Below, one piece after another: positions 33,460 through 45,699 of a stretch of 64,000 nt of DNA. The stretch covers positions 4,116,488 to 4,180,487 of the forward strand of contig JAJEKV010000050.1 of the NCBI GenBank assembly GCA_021234155.1, in the 5' to 3' direction. The number at the start of each line of letters is the position of its first letter. The stretch's first letter is position 1. This DNA is from Isoetes taiwanensis. Lineage: Eukaryota; Streptophyta; Lycopodiopsida; Isoetales; Isoetaceae. A model generated the notes under the pieces. The model saw nothing but the letters and a program-made list of their open reading frames with translations, did not search any database and was not told the DNA's origin. A program made the translations under genes and the position numbers.

Positions 33460-34890
33460 CCTTAAAAAGTTGATGGAGGTGATTATTATAATTGATTTGA
33501 TAATCTTCCCAGTCTCATCTGCGGAATTGATAATGTGTGAGGAGCAATGGGTTACGACAAATAACCTCCACTACCACGATGTTGATCCAAGGGTGGAGGT
33601 ATTCAACGGTGGAGGTTGCTGAATTTGATAATCACACAACACTGTTTAAAGATACCCCTAGTCGTACCCCTAGTGTTCTCGGGGTGCTCCAAAATCTCCA
33701 AGTTTTCAACATCCAAAAAAAACAAGGTGCTACGCACGAGGGGTTGCCCTCCAGTGCCGCGAAAGTGTGTTTTCATGGTTTCTATTTCATTATTTCGTGT
33801 CGGGTCCTTTTTGTTTGTTCATAGGGTGTCTTTTTCTTAGGGCAGGAGTTTTGTTTATGAAGCTATGAAGGTCAATTTATAGAACTGAGGGAGGAAAGAA
33901 TAATACTTCAAAGTAATTTACATAATTGATATTGTGCAACGAAACGGGCACAGTGAACAAAGTGTTGCACTATGTCAATGATTTAAGATACATAAAAGCA
34001 AGTTATGATAAATTTAGGCGTTGACATTGTTATTAGTTTTTACGCGACGTTCTTGCATTTCACCTCACGTTCTTGAATTTTACCTCATAATGACAATCTT
34101 ATTGGCTATTTAGTTGATGAATTATCTTCCGTAAATTTATCAAACAAACCTGGCACAAAGTGCATGACCACAGACAAAAGCTACAGCCATAATGAGTGTC
34201 AAATGCAAACAGTAGGCTCTGAAGAAAAATCTGAAAGGCAAAAGCGAGAAGATTGCACATTTGAGAAGAGTGATTTGTGCAATGCACTAGGATGTGATTA
34301 TAGCCTCTATTAATACCTGCTTTGCACTATAATGATTTTGCAACTGTAATTCCTGCAATTCTAACCTTATTGATTTGTACAAATACTATGTAGAACATAG
34401 AATAATAAAATCATAAGCCAATGTAGTCAATGTTGATTTGCTGTACATTTGGAAAAGTTTAAGAAATCCCAAGTTAATCAATTTATATTGAATGGACGTA
34501 CCAGTATGCGCCATGACAACGAGTTGATCTTCTACTGCAATGCTCATTGCGCAGAATCCAACCTAGATTGTAGAAGCATCTGTAGAGCTCAGTAGCTAAA
34601 GCTCATGTTTTCTTTTATAGGAGGACTTTCAACATATAGTTTTATGTTTTACCTCAAGCATTTGAGCTAAGAGGTCTAAAGCTTCGAATGGGCAAGAAGA
34701 CGATGAGTGCTTGTCGGGTGCAGAAGAGCCAGAACCCTTAACGACCTGTGTTTATCTTTTCTTTGTACTGATTTTCAACGGATAGAACATTTATCAAGAC
34801 CGAAGCTGAAGCTTGAGCTCCAATTCAAGTGTAGGCAAGCCGAGCTGAGTTGAGCGAATTGGGCTCTCGTCAATTCCTTGAAATAACAGG
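33460..34890. other. Non-coding stretch
   Basis: Only short open frames with no recognisable product. A polyadenylation-like AATAATAAA lies near 34400. Confidence 0.45.
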
Positions 34891-34892
34891 AC

Positions 34893-35076
34893 AACCATGG
34901 CGGTGCCAGTTAGCCAGTTTGCACACTGGCGGCCCAGCAACACTGGCGGCCGCCAGTTTACAAGCAACAATAAGTTTGGATCAGTTCTTGGCATATCCTA
35001 GTCATATTCCAGCATATACTTAGGATATGCCAAAAACCCACATGAGCAAGGGTTTGCCCCCTAGGGGCAACCCAGA
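34893..35076 (+). repeat. Dispersed repeat, copy 1 (3' part only)
   Basis: CTGGCGGCCGCCAGTTTACA, TAAGTTTGGATCAGTTCTTG and the palindrome TTGCCCCCTAGGGGCAA (35054-35070) match the last ~150 bp of the copies at 35722-36287 and 39450-40026. Confidence 0.75.
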
Positions 35077-35721
35077 AAGAAGCATTGTTACATGGTTCTA
35101 CATTGTCAAGTCTATAGCCACAACCAAGTTAATTGAAATTTAATTTAATCTGCAGTCTGATCTAAATTGTTTATTCCAGAGGTGTGGGCATGAGTCGGGG
35201 CCGTTGATGGGTCGATAGGGATATCCAGTATCACCGGTGCTTGTTCAGAAGGTGCAATCCCACACATTTTGCACCTGCACAAGATGGAGCATAAATACGT
35301 CCCCTCCTCTTCACTCCACAATTCAGATCTGCCTCTTCTCCTTCCAGATCTACTTGCAATTTGTGGAGGATTCATCGCTTCAACTTCTGGGTTGTTGATT
35401 CCACTGTAGATATGTAGCCTGTGGCAGCACAAAATATGCAAGTTCCCAATCCATAAGTAGCCATCAATATGCAGTTTAGGCATGTGCCACGATGCCATGA
35501 ATCCAAGCCCTATTGTTGACACTTGTGCTTTTATATATGAATGTGCACAGTATCGTAGAGTTCCTCCATTTTACAACCCGCATACTTGATAAAGAGCAAG
35601 ATGTCCAGCCTCCATGAAACATAATGAACAATACATCGGGCAGACAGAAAGAAGGAACTTAGCATAGTGTTAAGCATTTCTACAACTATCATGATTTAAG
35701 ATATATCTTGTAAAACAAAGC
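35077..35721. other. Non-coding stretch between repeat copies
   Basis: A 125-codon frame on - (35145-35522) has no recognisable feature and I do not call it. Confidence 0.45.
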
Positions 35722-36287
35722 GGCAAAGAAATGGGAACCCATTTCAGAAGAGAAACCAAAGGAAGAAATTTTTTTGGAAGAAATTTCTACCCAAAGGAAA
35801 GAAAGATAAATCATCCAAGCCCTAGAGAGATAATACAGATGTAAGGAGAAACGGGTTCAGAAATGCAAAAGATTTTGACTTCGGGCATCAGCAGAGCTCA
35901 AATCCGTTCAATAAGATGGCATCAAGTCTCAGAGTGTTCGACATGGGTTTTCCACTGGTTCTTCAGTGCTAGAGCAGCAATGCAGTGCCCCTTTGTGGCA
36001 ATGAAGAAATATGGCCCCTGTTTCAGGTAGATTCTAGCAGGCTCAAGATGAATAGAAGTGCTAGAGTCGGATCTGCAACTGCCATCGCCATGGCTGCAGC
36101 TGTGCAAGAATCTATTCCTGAACAACCAGTCCAAAGTGGCTGCCCAATAACAGCGGCCACCGCCAGTTTACACCCTATAGTAAGTTTGGAGCAGTCATTG
36201 GCATATTCTTGGCCTATACTAGCATATACCTAGAATATACCATAAGCCCACATCTACAAGGGCTTGCCCCCCTAGGGGCAACCCAAA
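35722..36287 (+). repeat. Dispersed repeat, copy 2
   Basis: About 565 bp nearly colinear with 39450-40026: AAAGAAATGGGAACC, GAAGAAATTTCTACCCAAAG, TCAAATCCGT, GGGTTTTCCACTGGTTCTTC, CCCTTTGTGGCAA, GATTCTAGCAGGCTCAAGAT, CTGCAACTGCCATCGCCA. It ends in the palindrome at 36264-36281. On the minus strand it encodes phrases such as LEPARIYLKQGPYF and KGHCIAALALKNQWKTH in an open 70-codon frame (35922-36134), which may be a captured gene fragment. Confidence 0.8.
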
Positions 36288-39200
36288 AAAAAAACAAAGT
36301 AGCAAACTTAACAAATTATATATCTCAACCTATTGACATATTGAATCCTAGTTTCAACTTTGCATATAATTGCTTTACAAATAAGTCCAACAACATGACA
36401 TCACTTAACATCAAATGGCAATAACATTAGAAGCTAACATGTTATGCTTTCCACGAAATTTGCTTTAGGAATCTCATTGGGGAGGGGGGAGATCTTTGTT
36501 TTAAATTGAGCTAAAATCATTGTTTGTTTTCACGTGCAACTTAGCTAAAGTCCATGTTAAGGATCAACTGTAGAGCATGCTTAATGTTTTTATTGAGATT
36601 CTTTCTTACAAATTCAGCGAGAGTTTTGATCTGTTTTATGCAAGAAAACATATTTATCTTCACACAACGTGGACACCAGAATCAAAGGCAATGAGACGTT
36701 TTTTTGTGATCACAATGCCTTGCTTTTGCACATTTTTAATTGTTAAAAAGAATAGGGGCTCTTTAGTATCCAACCAATTTACGAGACATGCATGTGTTAT
36801 TCCATAGTCCTGCCCATTCATCTTACATTGCACATCCTCACGCGAACTTGATGGCCAAATAGCATACAAACATTTGTTGTTATAAAGATAGATAGATACC
36901 GTTTTTAATAAAGCATTGTATCAGTCTTGTTGTTCATATGATAATGAAAATGTTATTTTTTCTTAATACATGGAACTCATAATGTTTACAGTCAGCACTA
37001 TAACAACCTCTTTACATTTTCTGTTGAGCACTTTCCATCCAAAAAAGTTGTCAATTTCTTGAACTTTTAATAAGTATTCTCGAGTTTGGCAGGTGATTTT
37101 TTTTCTTGGAACGCTCTGTGAAACTTGCACTTTAAATACTGGTTCATGCCATATGCTTGATGCATACCCTTTATGCAAGCACACCAATGGCATACTTCTA
37201 CAGATGAGCCACTTGAAAAATCCTACATTCAAAAATTCCTTCAAACTTGTGTAGCATAGTTTACGGTCATTGCTGTATGTGGTATATTAATTCAATGAAT
37301 ATGTTACAATCCAAGGGGCATTAGCTGGTTATCGTCCTTGAAGTGTTGTGAAGTAATGCTGTAAGCAGGCACTCTGCACATATTTGTGATAGCCTGTTGC
37401 AATACAAAGTTGTTAAAAACACCCAAATTATATAAAAATCTGAAGAGGTGCATGCAAATGCTTGATCAACATTACTTTGAATCACGCATCCTAGGGCCCC
37501 CATCTAGGCCACCACTGCCTCCATAAAGTTTTATTATGCATGCAACATCCCAAAGAGGCGGCAAATAAGAAGTATCTTACAGATCTTCCAAATTTAACAT
37601 TAGTAAAATAACTCATGTACCAATGAAACAAGGTAAACTAGCCGAGGTATTCTATATAAATATATTTATCAATGGCCAACCGAAGCCTTGGCTTGGCCAC
37701 CTTCCAGGTTAATAGCAAGGATAATTCTTCAAAGGTCAGACAAAATTACTGGCCAAAAGAGCCAAATTGGGCAAGAATCCTAGTCCATTCAGTGCTGCAA
37801 GATGACAGTTTGTGGTCTTGAGTTGCACAGAATAGTGGTTCCCCTTTATTTTGTATAATTGCTGCGAATATGCTGGAATAGCCTACCCATTTATGTCACA
37901 CAACCTTTACTTTCCTTTTCATCTGTGCCTTGAATTTGAACTTCAGAGCAAGCGTAGCAATTGTATTTACAAAACTCCCCACATCCATCACAATAAACAA
38001 CAAACCACAGGCCACCATCTGCCACAGAAGAACATTTGTCAACATCATAAAAGAAGCACACGTATGGCAACAAATCTTTGTCACTCACCTGTCATTTTGA
38101 AACTTCCTCCATAATCACTTTGTTCTCGAAAGCAACAACAATAAAAAAAACCGAATGCCTAGAAACAAATTGAGAACTGTCATACTCATGCAAGAAAAAT
38201 GAGCAGTGATACATGTCGCAGTAAATCATATATGATGAAATCTTCTCATGAAACCAAAACAAAATCTTCCTATGTAAAACCATGGAAACACACCCAACAT
38301 ACATACGCATGTGCACATAACACACAAGCGCGCGCGCGCACGCACACATAAAAGTATTAAGGATAGAGTAGTTAAAGTCTACCTGCAGAACAAAAAGAAC
38401 AGGATAAAGCAGCAAGAGCTGACCTTTAACTCCTGTTGTTCCACCCCATACCACATCCATCCTCCCAGCCTGAGATGGCCAAAATGACTTCTTAGTTAAT
38501 CTTCAGGAGAATAGAAAAACTCAACGACCTGTTAATTGATAGTTCTAAAAAACTACTGTAATATAGCCATAAGTACTACCATAATAGCAAATTACAAGCA
38601 AACCTAACGAATGGTTTGTTAGACAATTAGTATTGAATAGCAAAGGTTAAGATAGAATTGCAGAGATAATGGATACTGGAATATGATGTTGGTTATGTTC
38701 GTTTTTCGTTTATACCTTTCAAGCACAAAGGATAGCAAGCAAAAGTCGAGGACCAAAATCTAGCAAATGTCCTTGATTTAAAAAGCTTCCGCATTTGTTG
38801 CTACAATTTTGAATATGTGCAAGCCATATTAAGTGATATGGACTTTAAAAGATAAAATTAAAATCAACTGAGATATGTAAAACATATGAAGAGAACTTGG
38901 CTAATAGCTAGATTGCACAACTTGGAGGAATCCAGAACCCGAGCACATAGGGACCAGCACTCATTACTTTAACTAATTGTGACTCCATTAAAATATGGCC
39001 AACTCTATATACAGAGGTATTTATATTAAAAATACAACCTTCCCTAGTGCAATTCGAGTATAGAGACGTTGTTTTTTATAGTGATTTTGGAGCAGCATGT
39101 GAGTCCTTGCATTATAGCCCATATCGAGAAATCGATCATGCCCAACTAGAATAATCCAAAACAATAAAAGGCACTCATGTAACCACGCTCTGAAGAACAG

Positions 39201-39449
39201 GTTTGAAATCTCATCTAATTACCCGCTTTGCGCCCACAACTAGGGTGGCCTTGAATGCCCCACCATTGCACCTGTATGAAGAGTCGAAATTGGCTATGGT
39301 GGGTGCTCTGGAAGCATAATGGCTCTTCCGGATTCCGAGACTCGGCATAACCATTTCTACACCCAAAAGTATGTGCCCCAAAGCGCCCGTGCTTACAGCC
39401 AGAGCTCTTTGGTGGAAGGATCTTAAGCACCGGGCAAGAGGGAGACCGG
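36288..39449. other. Non-coding stretch
   Basis: About 3.2 kb without a gene I can support. The frames around 37851-38460 overlap each other on both strands and look like chance. A (CG)n/(CA)n run lies at about 38328-38349. Confidence 0.5.
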
Positions 39450-40026
39450 GCGAAAGAAATGGGAACCTATTTCAGAAGAGGAACCAAGAAATGGAAATCC
39501 ATTTCAGAAGAGAACCAAGAAGCAAAGAGGGGTTTTTTTTTTTTGAAGAAATTTCTACCCAAAGGAAAGAAAAGATAAATCATCCAAGCCCCAAAAGGAG
39601 GTAATAGATGTAAGCATAGATGTGTTCGAAATGCTAAAGATTTTGACTTACGGCATCGCCAGAGCTCAAATCCGTCCAATAAGACGGCGATCAAGTCTCA
39701 AAGTGTTCGAAATGGGTTTTCCACTGGTTCTTCAGCGCTAGAGCAGCAAAGCAGTGCCCCTTTGTGGCAAGAAATATGGCCCCTGTTTCAAGTAGATTCT
39801 AGCAGGCTCAAGATGAACAGAAGTGCCAGAGTGGGATCTGCAACTGCCATCGCCACCTGGACAACCGGTTAGCCGGTTTCCAAGCGGGCTGCCCAACAAT
39901 AGCGGCCACCGCCAATTTATACCCTATAGGAAGTTTTTAGCAGTCATTGGCATATTCTTGGTATATATTAACATATACCTAGTATATGCCATCAACAAGG
40001 GCTTGCCCCCCTAGGGGCAACCCAAA
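39450..40026 (+). repeat. Dispersed repeat, copy 3
   Basis: Colinear with copy 2 and ends in the palindrome TTGCCCCCCTAGGGGCAA (40003-40020). It has an extra short duplication at its start (TTTCAGAAGAG twice, 39470-39513), and differs in the section ACCGGTTAGCCGGTTT that copy 1 also has in part. It lies about 150 bp beyond the polyadenylation signal of the neighbouring gene. Confidence 0.8.
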
Positions 40027-40173
40027 AAGATTCCCAAAGGATGCGATTCCATCCAACAAAAATACATCGCAATAGTGCAATCCCGTGGAGAAAAGGTTTC
40101 CGGCTTAACGGCCAGGATGCTCACGCAAGGAGAAAGAACATCTTCAACCCACACAGCTTGCAAATATTCAAAT

Positions 40174-40179
40174 TTTATT
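40174..40179 (-). terminator. Polyadenylation signal AATAAA of the DUF7733-type gene
   Basis: AATAAA on the minus strand lies about 110 bp past the stop codon at 40288, in AT-rich DNA. Confidence 0.5.
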
Positions 40180-40287
40180 GGACTTCGAAGGGGAAAAAAA
40201 TCTAAAATTTTAAAAATCCAGATTACATGTAAATACATCCTTTCAATATGCACATATCCATACAACATTGCACAATTGCCGATCTCA

Positions 40288-41412
40288 CTACTGGGATTTC
40301 TTCTCTTTCTGAGTTCCTGCCTGCTTTGATTCATCTGTATCATGTGACATTTTCTCTTTGGAAACGGTCTCGTGTTTCATCTGCTCCTTATCCTTGAAGT
40401 AGCTTTCAAAAGCTCTCGGCAAGAACACAGGAAGAAGAAATGCAAACAGATTCACAGAAAAATACACGTAATTTGCAGCTGCGAGTCCTCTGCCAAACCA
40501 CATCCAGGCCACATCCTGGAGTAAAAGAACCATATAACGAATCAGAAGTGGAAATCAATACCAATAGTAAAACTCTCCAATAGTAAGCTGCTAAAAATTT
40601 CTTCAAGAAAGACCAGACTTTACTATACCCTCAAATGCTGCATTGCATGAATACAAAACTACAAAAGATTAACACAAGAAAACAGAAGAACCTTATCGAA
40701 CCCATATCAAAACAAGACTAAATGCACTAGCATACAAACAAAATAAGATTAAAGCCAGAAGAGAAATCAAAGGGAAAGTGAAATATGCTCAAAGTAGGAA
40801 AAGAATATAATCAGAAGAAGATACTACCTGAAACCGTGGATTTGGTGGAAGAGTTTTCCGCAGAAATGTAGCACGAACCCAAGAAGAGAGCGAAACCAAG
40901 CGTCTGCCAGTATACAGAATGGGAAGAAGAGCTCGAACAGGAAGAGAAAACAAGGCAAATCCAGCGATAATATTCTCGCTAAGAATCTGAAAAGACAAAA
41001 GAAACAAATGGGGGGTAGCAGCTCTGACAGACTCTTGATCGCCCCTGGCAAATCCCCCAAGAACATAACCTAAAGGCACAAAAAGCCCTGTTATGGTACC
41101 AAGAATGACATAGACCTGGAAAAGGCGGTTCCCCTTGAAGACCTCCGGCGTAGAAGGCTCTCTATACTTGGGAAAAACCATAGACCCTAAACCAAAGGCA
41201 TAAAGCGAAATAAAGAGGGGAAAAACGAGATCTAACAGCGGAACTAAGCCAGAAGCAGAAAAAACTAAGATAAATGAGACAAGCTGAAGCTCGATTACTC
41301 GTAATGAGCCCATTACACCGCCCAAAGAACCTGTTTCTCGAAGGCGCTCCTTCATCTCCCCGGGAGGCGGCCCTTCCATTTTCGATCCGGTGGCAAGAGT
41401 TGCTCCAGACAT
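40288..41412 (-). CDS. Plant DUF7733-type membrane protein, two exons, 270 aa
   Basis: Exon 1 is 41412-40828 (195 codons) and exon 2 is 40515-40288 (75 codons plus TAG). The 312-bp intron starts GTAGTA, ends CTCCAG and is phase 0. The protein has a hydrophilic N-terminus, then hydrophobic spans around residues 42-80 (LVSFILVFSASGLVPLL, VFPLFISLYAFGLGSMVF), 98-120 (FQVYVILGTITGLFVPLGYV), 134-168 (PHLFLLSFQILSENIIAGF, LPVRALLPILYTGRR) and 213-228 (YVYFSVNLFAFLLPVFLP), ending in PRAFESYFK and a charged Lys/Glu tail. From memory this order (FSASG, APH[LV]FLL, SLPVR, RA.A.AN, LPV[FY]LPRAF.KY) matches the plant DUF7733 family of unknown function. The first Met is used; a second lies at residue 12. 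No lesions are seen. This is the only clearly intact host gene here. Confidence 0.9.
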
Positions 41413-43340
41413 TTCGACGGATTGATCAGGCTGCGCAGGCGATCGGAAGAGAAGATCGAGCTAGAAATTTTTCTCGTTGTAAACCAGCAGTTAAATCCCC
41501 TGTTCTAGACCTAAATTATTATGTAGAATATCCAGTTCCGTCCTCACTCTATGGAGTGTGCATGAATCTGGAAAGTGGCGGGCTAATGAGGTGACGCGTG
41601 TCTAAAATATGGATTTCTTGCCACCTTTTGGCCTACGTTTTTTTTTCTAATCTTTCCAACGTTTGATTTTTTTTTTTGGCATGCAAACGCTTGCCCTACG
41701 TAAATGTAAGCTTTGGGAAATTCTTGCCACGCGGCGTTCGCAGCATTTCCACAGCAGAATCTCAGCTGAAGAAACATTCTTATTTTTTATTATATACGTA
41801 TCAAAATTGTCTCTGCTAATGTGTGTTTCAATTGCAATTGGTTTGCTACCCAGTTTGCAATTGGTTTGCTCTTTGCTTGTCACCTAGCTACCACCTGTGA
41901 GCGAGTGGGTGGAGGTTTGTAGAACCTACCCTGCTGCCATATGGCTTACAGTTTCCTACATCCATTAATAGTAACTCTAGAATCCTTATTGTTATGTGGA
42001 GCAGCAACAATTCGCAGATTCCTTGGGAGCTGGACACCAACAGCCCTGGCCAGCTCCTATTCCAGAGCAGGAATCTACTTGCTGCTCCATGACGTCAAGG
42101 TAAGCAGAGTGAAAGGGTTTTCACGCAGTTGAGCTTCGGCAGATGGTAAGCAGGCCGGCTGTCTCAGGTTCGTCAAGAATGATGTACCCATTTGTCATTC
42201 CTGATTAGTATGATCGCCACATGGCGAGCTCTCATTGGACATCAAAACAAGAATGAAGACTAACTTACCTTGACGTTACTAGCCTTGAGCTAAAACCTTT
42301 TAATCTCTAGAAAATAAAGTAGATTATTGTCGGCTTCATAGATTTGAATTATTTCACAACGTGGTATATTTAGATGGAGAAATGGCATGGCAGTAACCAA
42401 AATTGTCTCTATCTATCTAAAAATACTATTTATCTACTTATCTATTAAGAAAGCTTATTAAGAAAGGTTCTTAACAAGAAAGATAGTATTTTTAAAAAGG
42501 ATCTGGTAGTAGAAGTTCAATATGGTGTAACTTCAACCTTCATGGCTAAGATGAACTCTTAATTCAGGAGGTGAATATACTTAACATGAACTTGTTTATA
42601 ATCACTCGAAGAGGTTTCTGCTAAAAATTTAGAGGCCTTTAGATTTATTAAATTACTGGTCATCAATGGGTCGAAAGGTGAAGATTAGAGAAGAAGCAAG
42701 GAAGATTTCAACAAGAAATTTAGTAGGGAAGCAGATAGTGAATTATTTAACATTTAGTGACATGGGAGCGGTGTTTGATACAGTTTTTATAAGAAAGAAT
42801 GAGAATGAGAATGATATTTTATCGTCCACTGAGGCCAATCGGCCTATGGGATCCATAAGGAGCGCAGCAAACTTATTACTGTCCGGGTTAAAAAGAACAA
42901 AGTCAAAGGATGCTGGTAGGATAAACAGCTTGTGCTCTTGTTAAAATGTTGGCAGAAGAGACAATTCTTCATGATTTCAAATCTGAAACAATATACCTTA
43001 CTCAATTAAACAATGGCACTTAGATTACATGGCTGGTAGTGGAACACACTCTGAAAAACAATTGGTTCTTCATACAATATTATCTCTTTTAAGACTAGTA
43101 CAAAGAGAAGATTGATGTAGCTAAAATGATCATTCTATTGCAACAAGAGTTGGTGCGGAAGCAAAGGGATGAGGGAGTAGACCATGCTAATTTTGTGTCT
43201 ACTTCTCAGGTTGACACCAAGATGAGGTTTGCTTGTAGCAATCACTTCAAAAGTCATAAAATATGATAAACACTAAATCATGGTAACGGAAGTAGGAGGA
43301 ATATTTCCCGAAGATTCTCTTTTTTGTCCAAAAGGGGAGT
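41413..43340. other. Upstream region of the DUF7733-type gene; no further gene supported
   Basis: The proximal 150 bp should hold the promoter and 5' UTR, but no clear TATA box at a usual distance is visible. Open frames at 41941-42132 and 42666-42944 show no domains. AT-rich further out. Confidence 0.45.
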
Positions 43341-43343
43341 AAG

Positions 43344-43486
<143 letters not shown>

Positions 43487-43499
43487 CTTGGCCACATGA

Positions 43500-44770
43500 T
43501 TGACGAGAGACAATGCGAGAGACAATTTTGGGCGAGATGTGATGAGAGAAGGTCGAGAGTGGGGTTTTGCCACTCTCGACTTTGAGAGACAATTTGCCCT
43601 AACAGCAGTTAGGGACATTCTCATGGATTATAGAACCGTTACGAGAGTACCCTCGAATTTTTTTTTTTGTTCCCTTAAAATATTTTCTGGCCCCGTGCAC
43701 TTTTTCTTCGCAGCTGTGGCGTCGCCCAACCGCAGTCGAAGAGGCCGACTATTTTGGCAAACTGTCCCAAGTTCGCAGAAATTTCTGGTGCAGGACGGCG
43801 GCCATTGCTTAGATGAAGATGAGGCTAGAGTTAGATGCTGGAAAAAACTTTCATCCTGTTTGTTTAAACTACATTTGGTATTTTTGGAATTAAACTTGGA
43901 ATAAAAAACAGAGCATTTGGTTCTAGGTTGTTTCTCAAGCTTTGTCTTCCGAATTGAGAAAGCTATGGCAGCGAAATAGTAAGCAGATCTCGTGTTTGTT
44001 ACAGAGTAAGCAAATAAGGATGTGCACAACCACGAACAAGGATTTGGGGCAAAAAAATTCTATTTTGTGGAGATTTTACACTGTTCTGTAATCTACTTTA
44101 CACTACGAGCAAAGCATCCGGAAGAATCATACAAAGAAGATAAAAAGGCTTTGAAAAAAGGGCAACCCATTCAAATAGAGTGTGCATGTCGTCTCTAAGC
44201 AAGCACAGAAACTTGAAGCTTATAAACACAGAATTCCAAATTCAGCCAATTTTTTCCAGTTGTGTGCTACATGCTTGTCTACATCTACATGTTTTCCGAC
44301 AACCCACAAAAGCTTCTGATTAGAAGAACCCTAATCAGCTTCAGCATATACATACAGAAAGGAAGAAAGAAATGAGGATTGTAAATAACACAAAAGCATG
44401 TCCTATCAGGCGTGTTAGCTCAAATCAGAAAAAAGTAAGGATCCGTAAGAAACACAAGTAAATGCGCCAAAATTTGGATTTTATTTACAGTGGGAACACG
44501 GATTTAAACTACAAACACAGGGTCTGTCTTCCTTTTGAACCTTGAGTTTCTAAATATAGTTTCTATATAGCCGCAGCTAGAATAAGGGATCCCGGGAAAA
44601 AAAAAAAATTGCTAAAAGAATCCGGCTTTTATCTTATTTTTTTTTACATAACTGGCTTGTTAGCATGGGAGAGATTATTATCTCTCGTTAACTCTCATCA
44701 CATATGGTATAAAAATTGTTTCTCGACGTATAGCACGAGACAATTTTTTTTCCATCATGTGGCCATGGCA
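43500..44770. other. Non-coding stretch
   Basis: Open frames here overlap on both strands without recognisable domains. GAGAGACAAT-type phrases continue from the microsatellite to about 43590. Confidence 0.4.
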
Positions 44771-44775
44771 ACAAA

Positions 44776-44797
44776 GAGAGAGAGAGAGAGAGAGAAC
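44776..44797. repeat. (AG)n microsatellite
   Basis: About 22 bases of AGAGAG. Confidence 0.95.
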
Positions 44798-44839
44798 ATG
44801 ATTTTATATTTTGTACGCCCCCTCTCACCCCCCTCCAAA

Positions 44840-45690
44840 GTAGGTCATTTTTTTGCATCATCACCTTCACTTCTTTCACTGTCATTTGATGAAGTGCTTG
44901 ACTTATCTTCATCTTCACTATCAATAGAGGTAAAGCATTGTCTTCACCACTCCTTTCTTCATTTTCCTCCTCGTAATTACGAGACTTATTGAGAAAGCTG
45001 ATCATCCTCTAGCGTTCATGATTTTCAGATTTTAGTTGAAATCATAACACAATATACGAACTTCTGTATGTTTAGCTCATCCCTATAACTGACTTTCTTG
45101 GATTTTTTTCCTTTTCCTTGACTTTTGATTTCTAACCCATACCTTTCCTCGAAGGCATTTGTTGCATGTGTATGAAGCCAGTGAACCTTGAGTTAAGTCA
45201 CAAGCCCTTCTTCTTTGATTGTGTCAATTATTTTTTCTATCCAAAAAGGTCGATCTTTGTCATCATCCTGAGTTAGAAGAGCAATCAGCATGTCTTTTGC
45301 AATTTTTGTGATATTACCAAGAGGCTCATTCTTGCATTTTGGTCCAAGGTACATGACGTCATCTCTTCTTCCTCTACTGAAGGTGCTACTGTAGCATTGC
45401 TTGGACCTGCTTGATTCTAGATTTGATAGAAGAGGTTAGTCCTACAACTACCTTAGAGTCAAATTTTGAATCACAATCTTTTCTTCAAGAAAGAAACTTC
45501 TCCACCACACTTGGTCTTCTTCTAGGAAGTAATTAAATCCCAAAGAAATTCCTTCTTCAATGACTTCTAATGATTTCACTGGGGTACTTTTCTTCTGCTT
45601 TGACTCTTTTGGATTTTTTGAAGGAAGTTGCTCTGCACATTCTACTCAGCTAATTTTTAAAACATACTTGAGGAAGCGCACCCCTCTGCT
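44840..45690 (-). pseudogene. Decayed, probably transposon-derived coding region
   Basis: Reading the minus strand, coherent protein-like stretches alternate between frames: EGISLGFNYFLEEDQVWWRS (about 45570-45510), MYLGPKCKNEPLGNITKIAK (about 45354-45295), then PFWIEKIIDTIKEEGLVT, a stop (TAA near 45196), LKVHWLHTHATNAFEERYGL and KGKKSKKVSYRDEL (about 45100-45070). An acidic Ser-rich end, SIDSEDEDKSSTSSNDSERS, lies near 44930-44870. The segment PFWIxKI..HW resembles a chromatin-binding (BAH-like) phrase seen next to some large plant and animal transposases, but that is only an impression. Frame changes and stops show decay. The sequence style, basic then acidic, recalls the genes at 1-3.7 kb. 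Confidence 0.4.
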
Positions 45691-45699
45691 GGACTCCAG

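Noticed and set aside
35145-35522. 125-codon frame on the minus strand
   Set aside because: No recognisable motif, and its sequence style is not protein-like; not supported as a gene.
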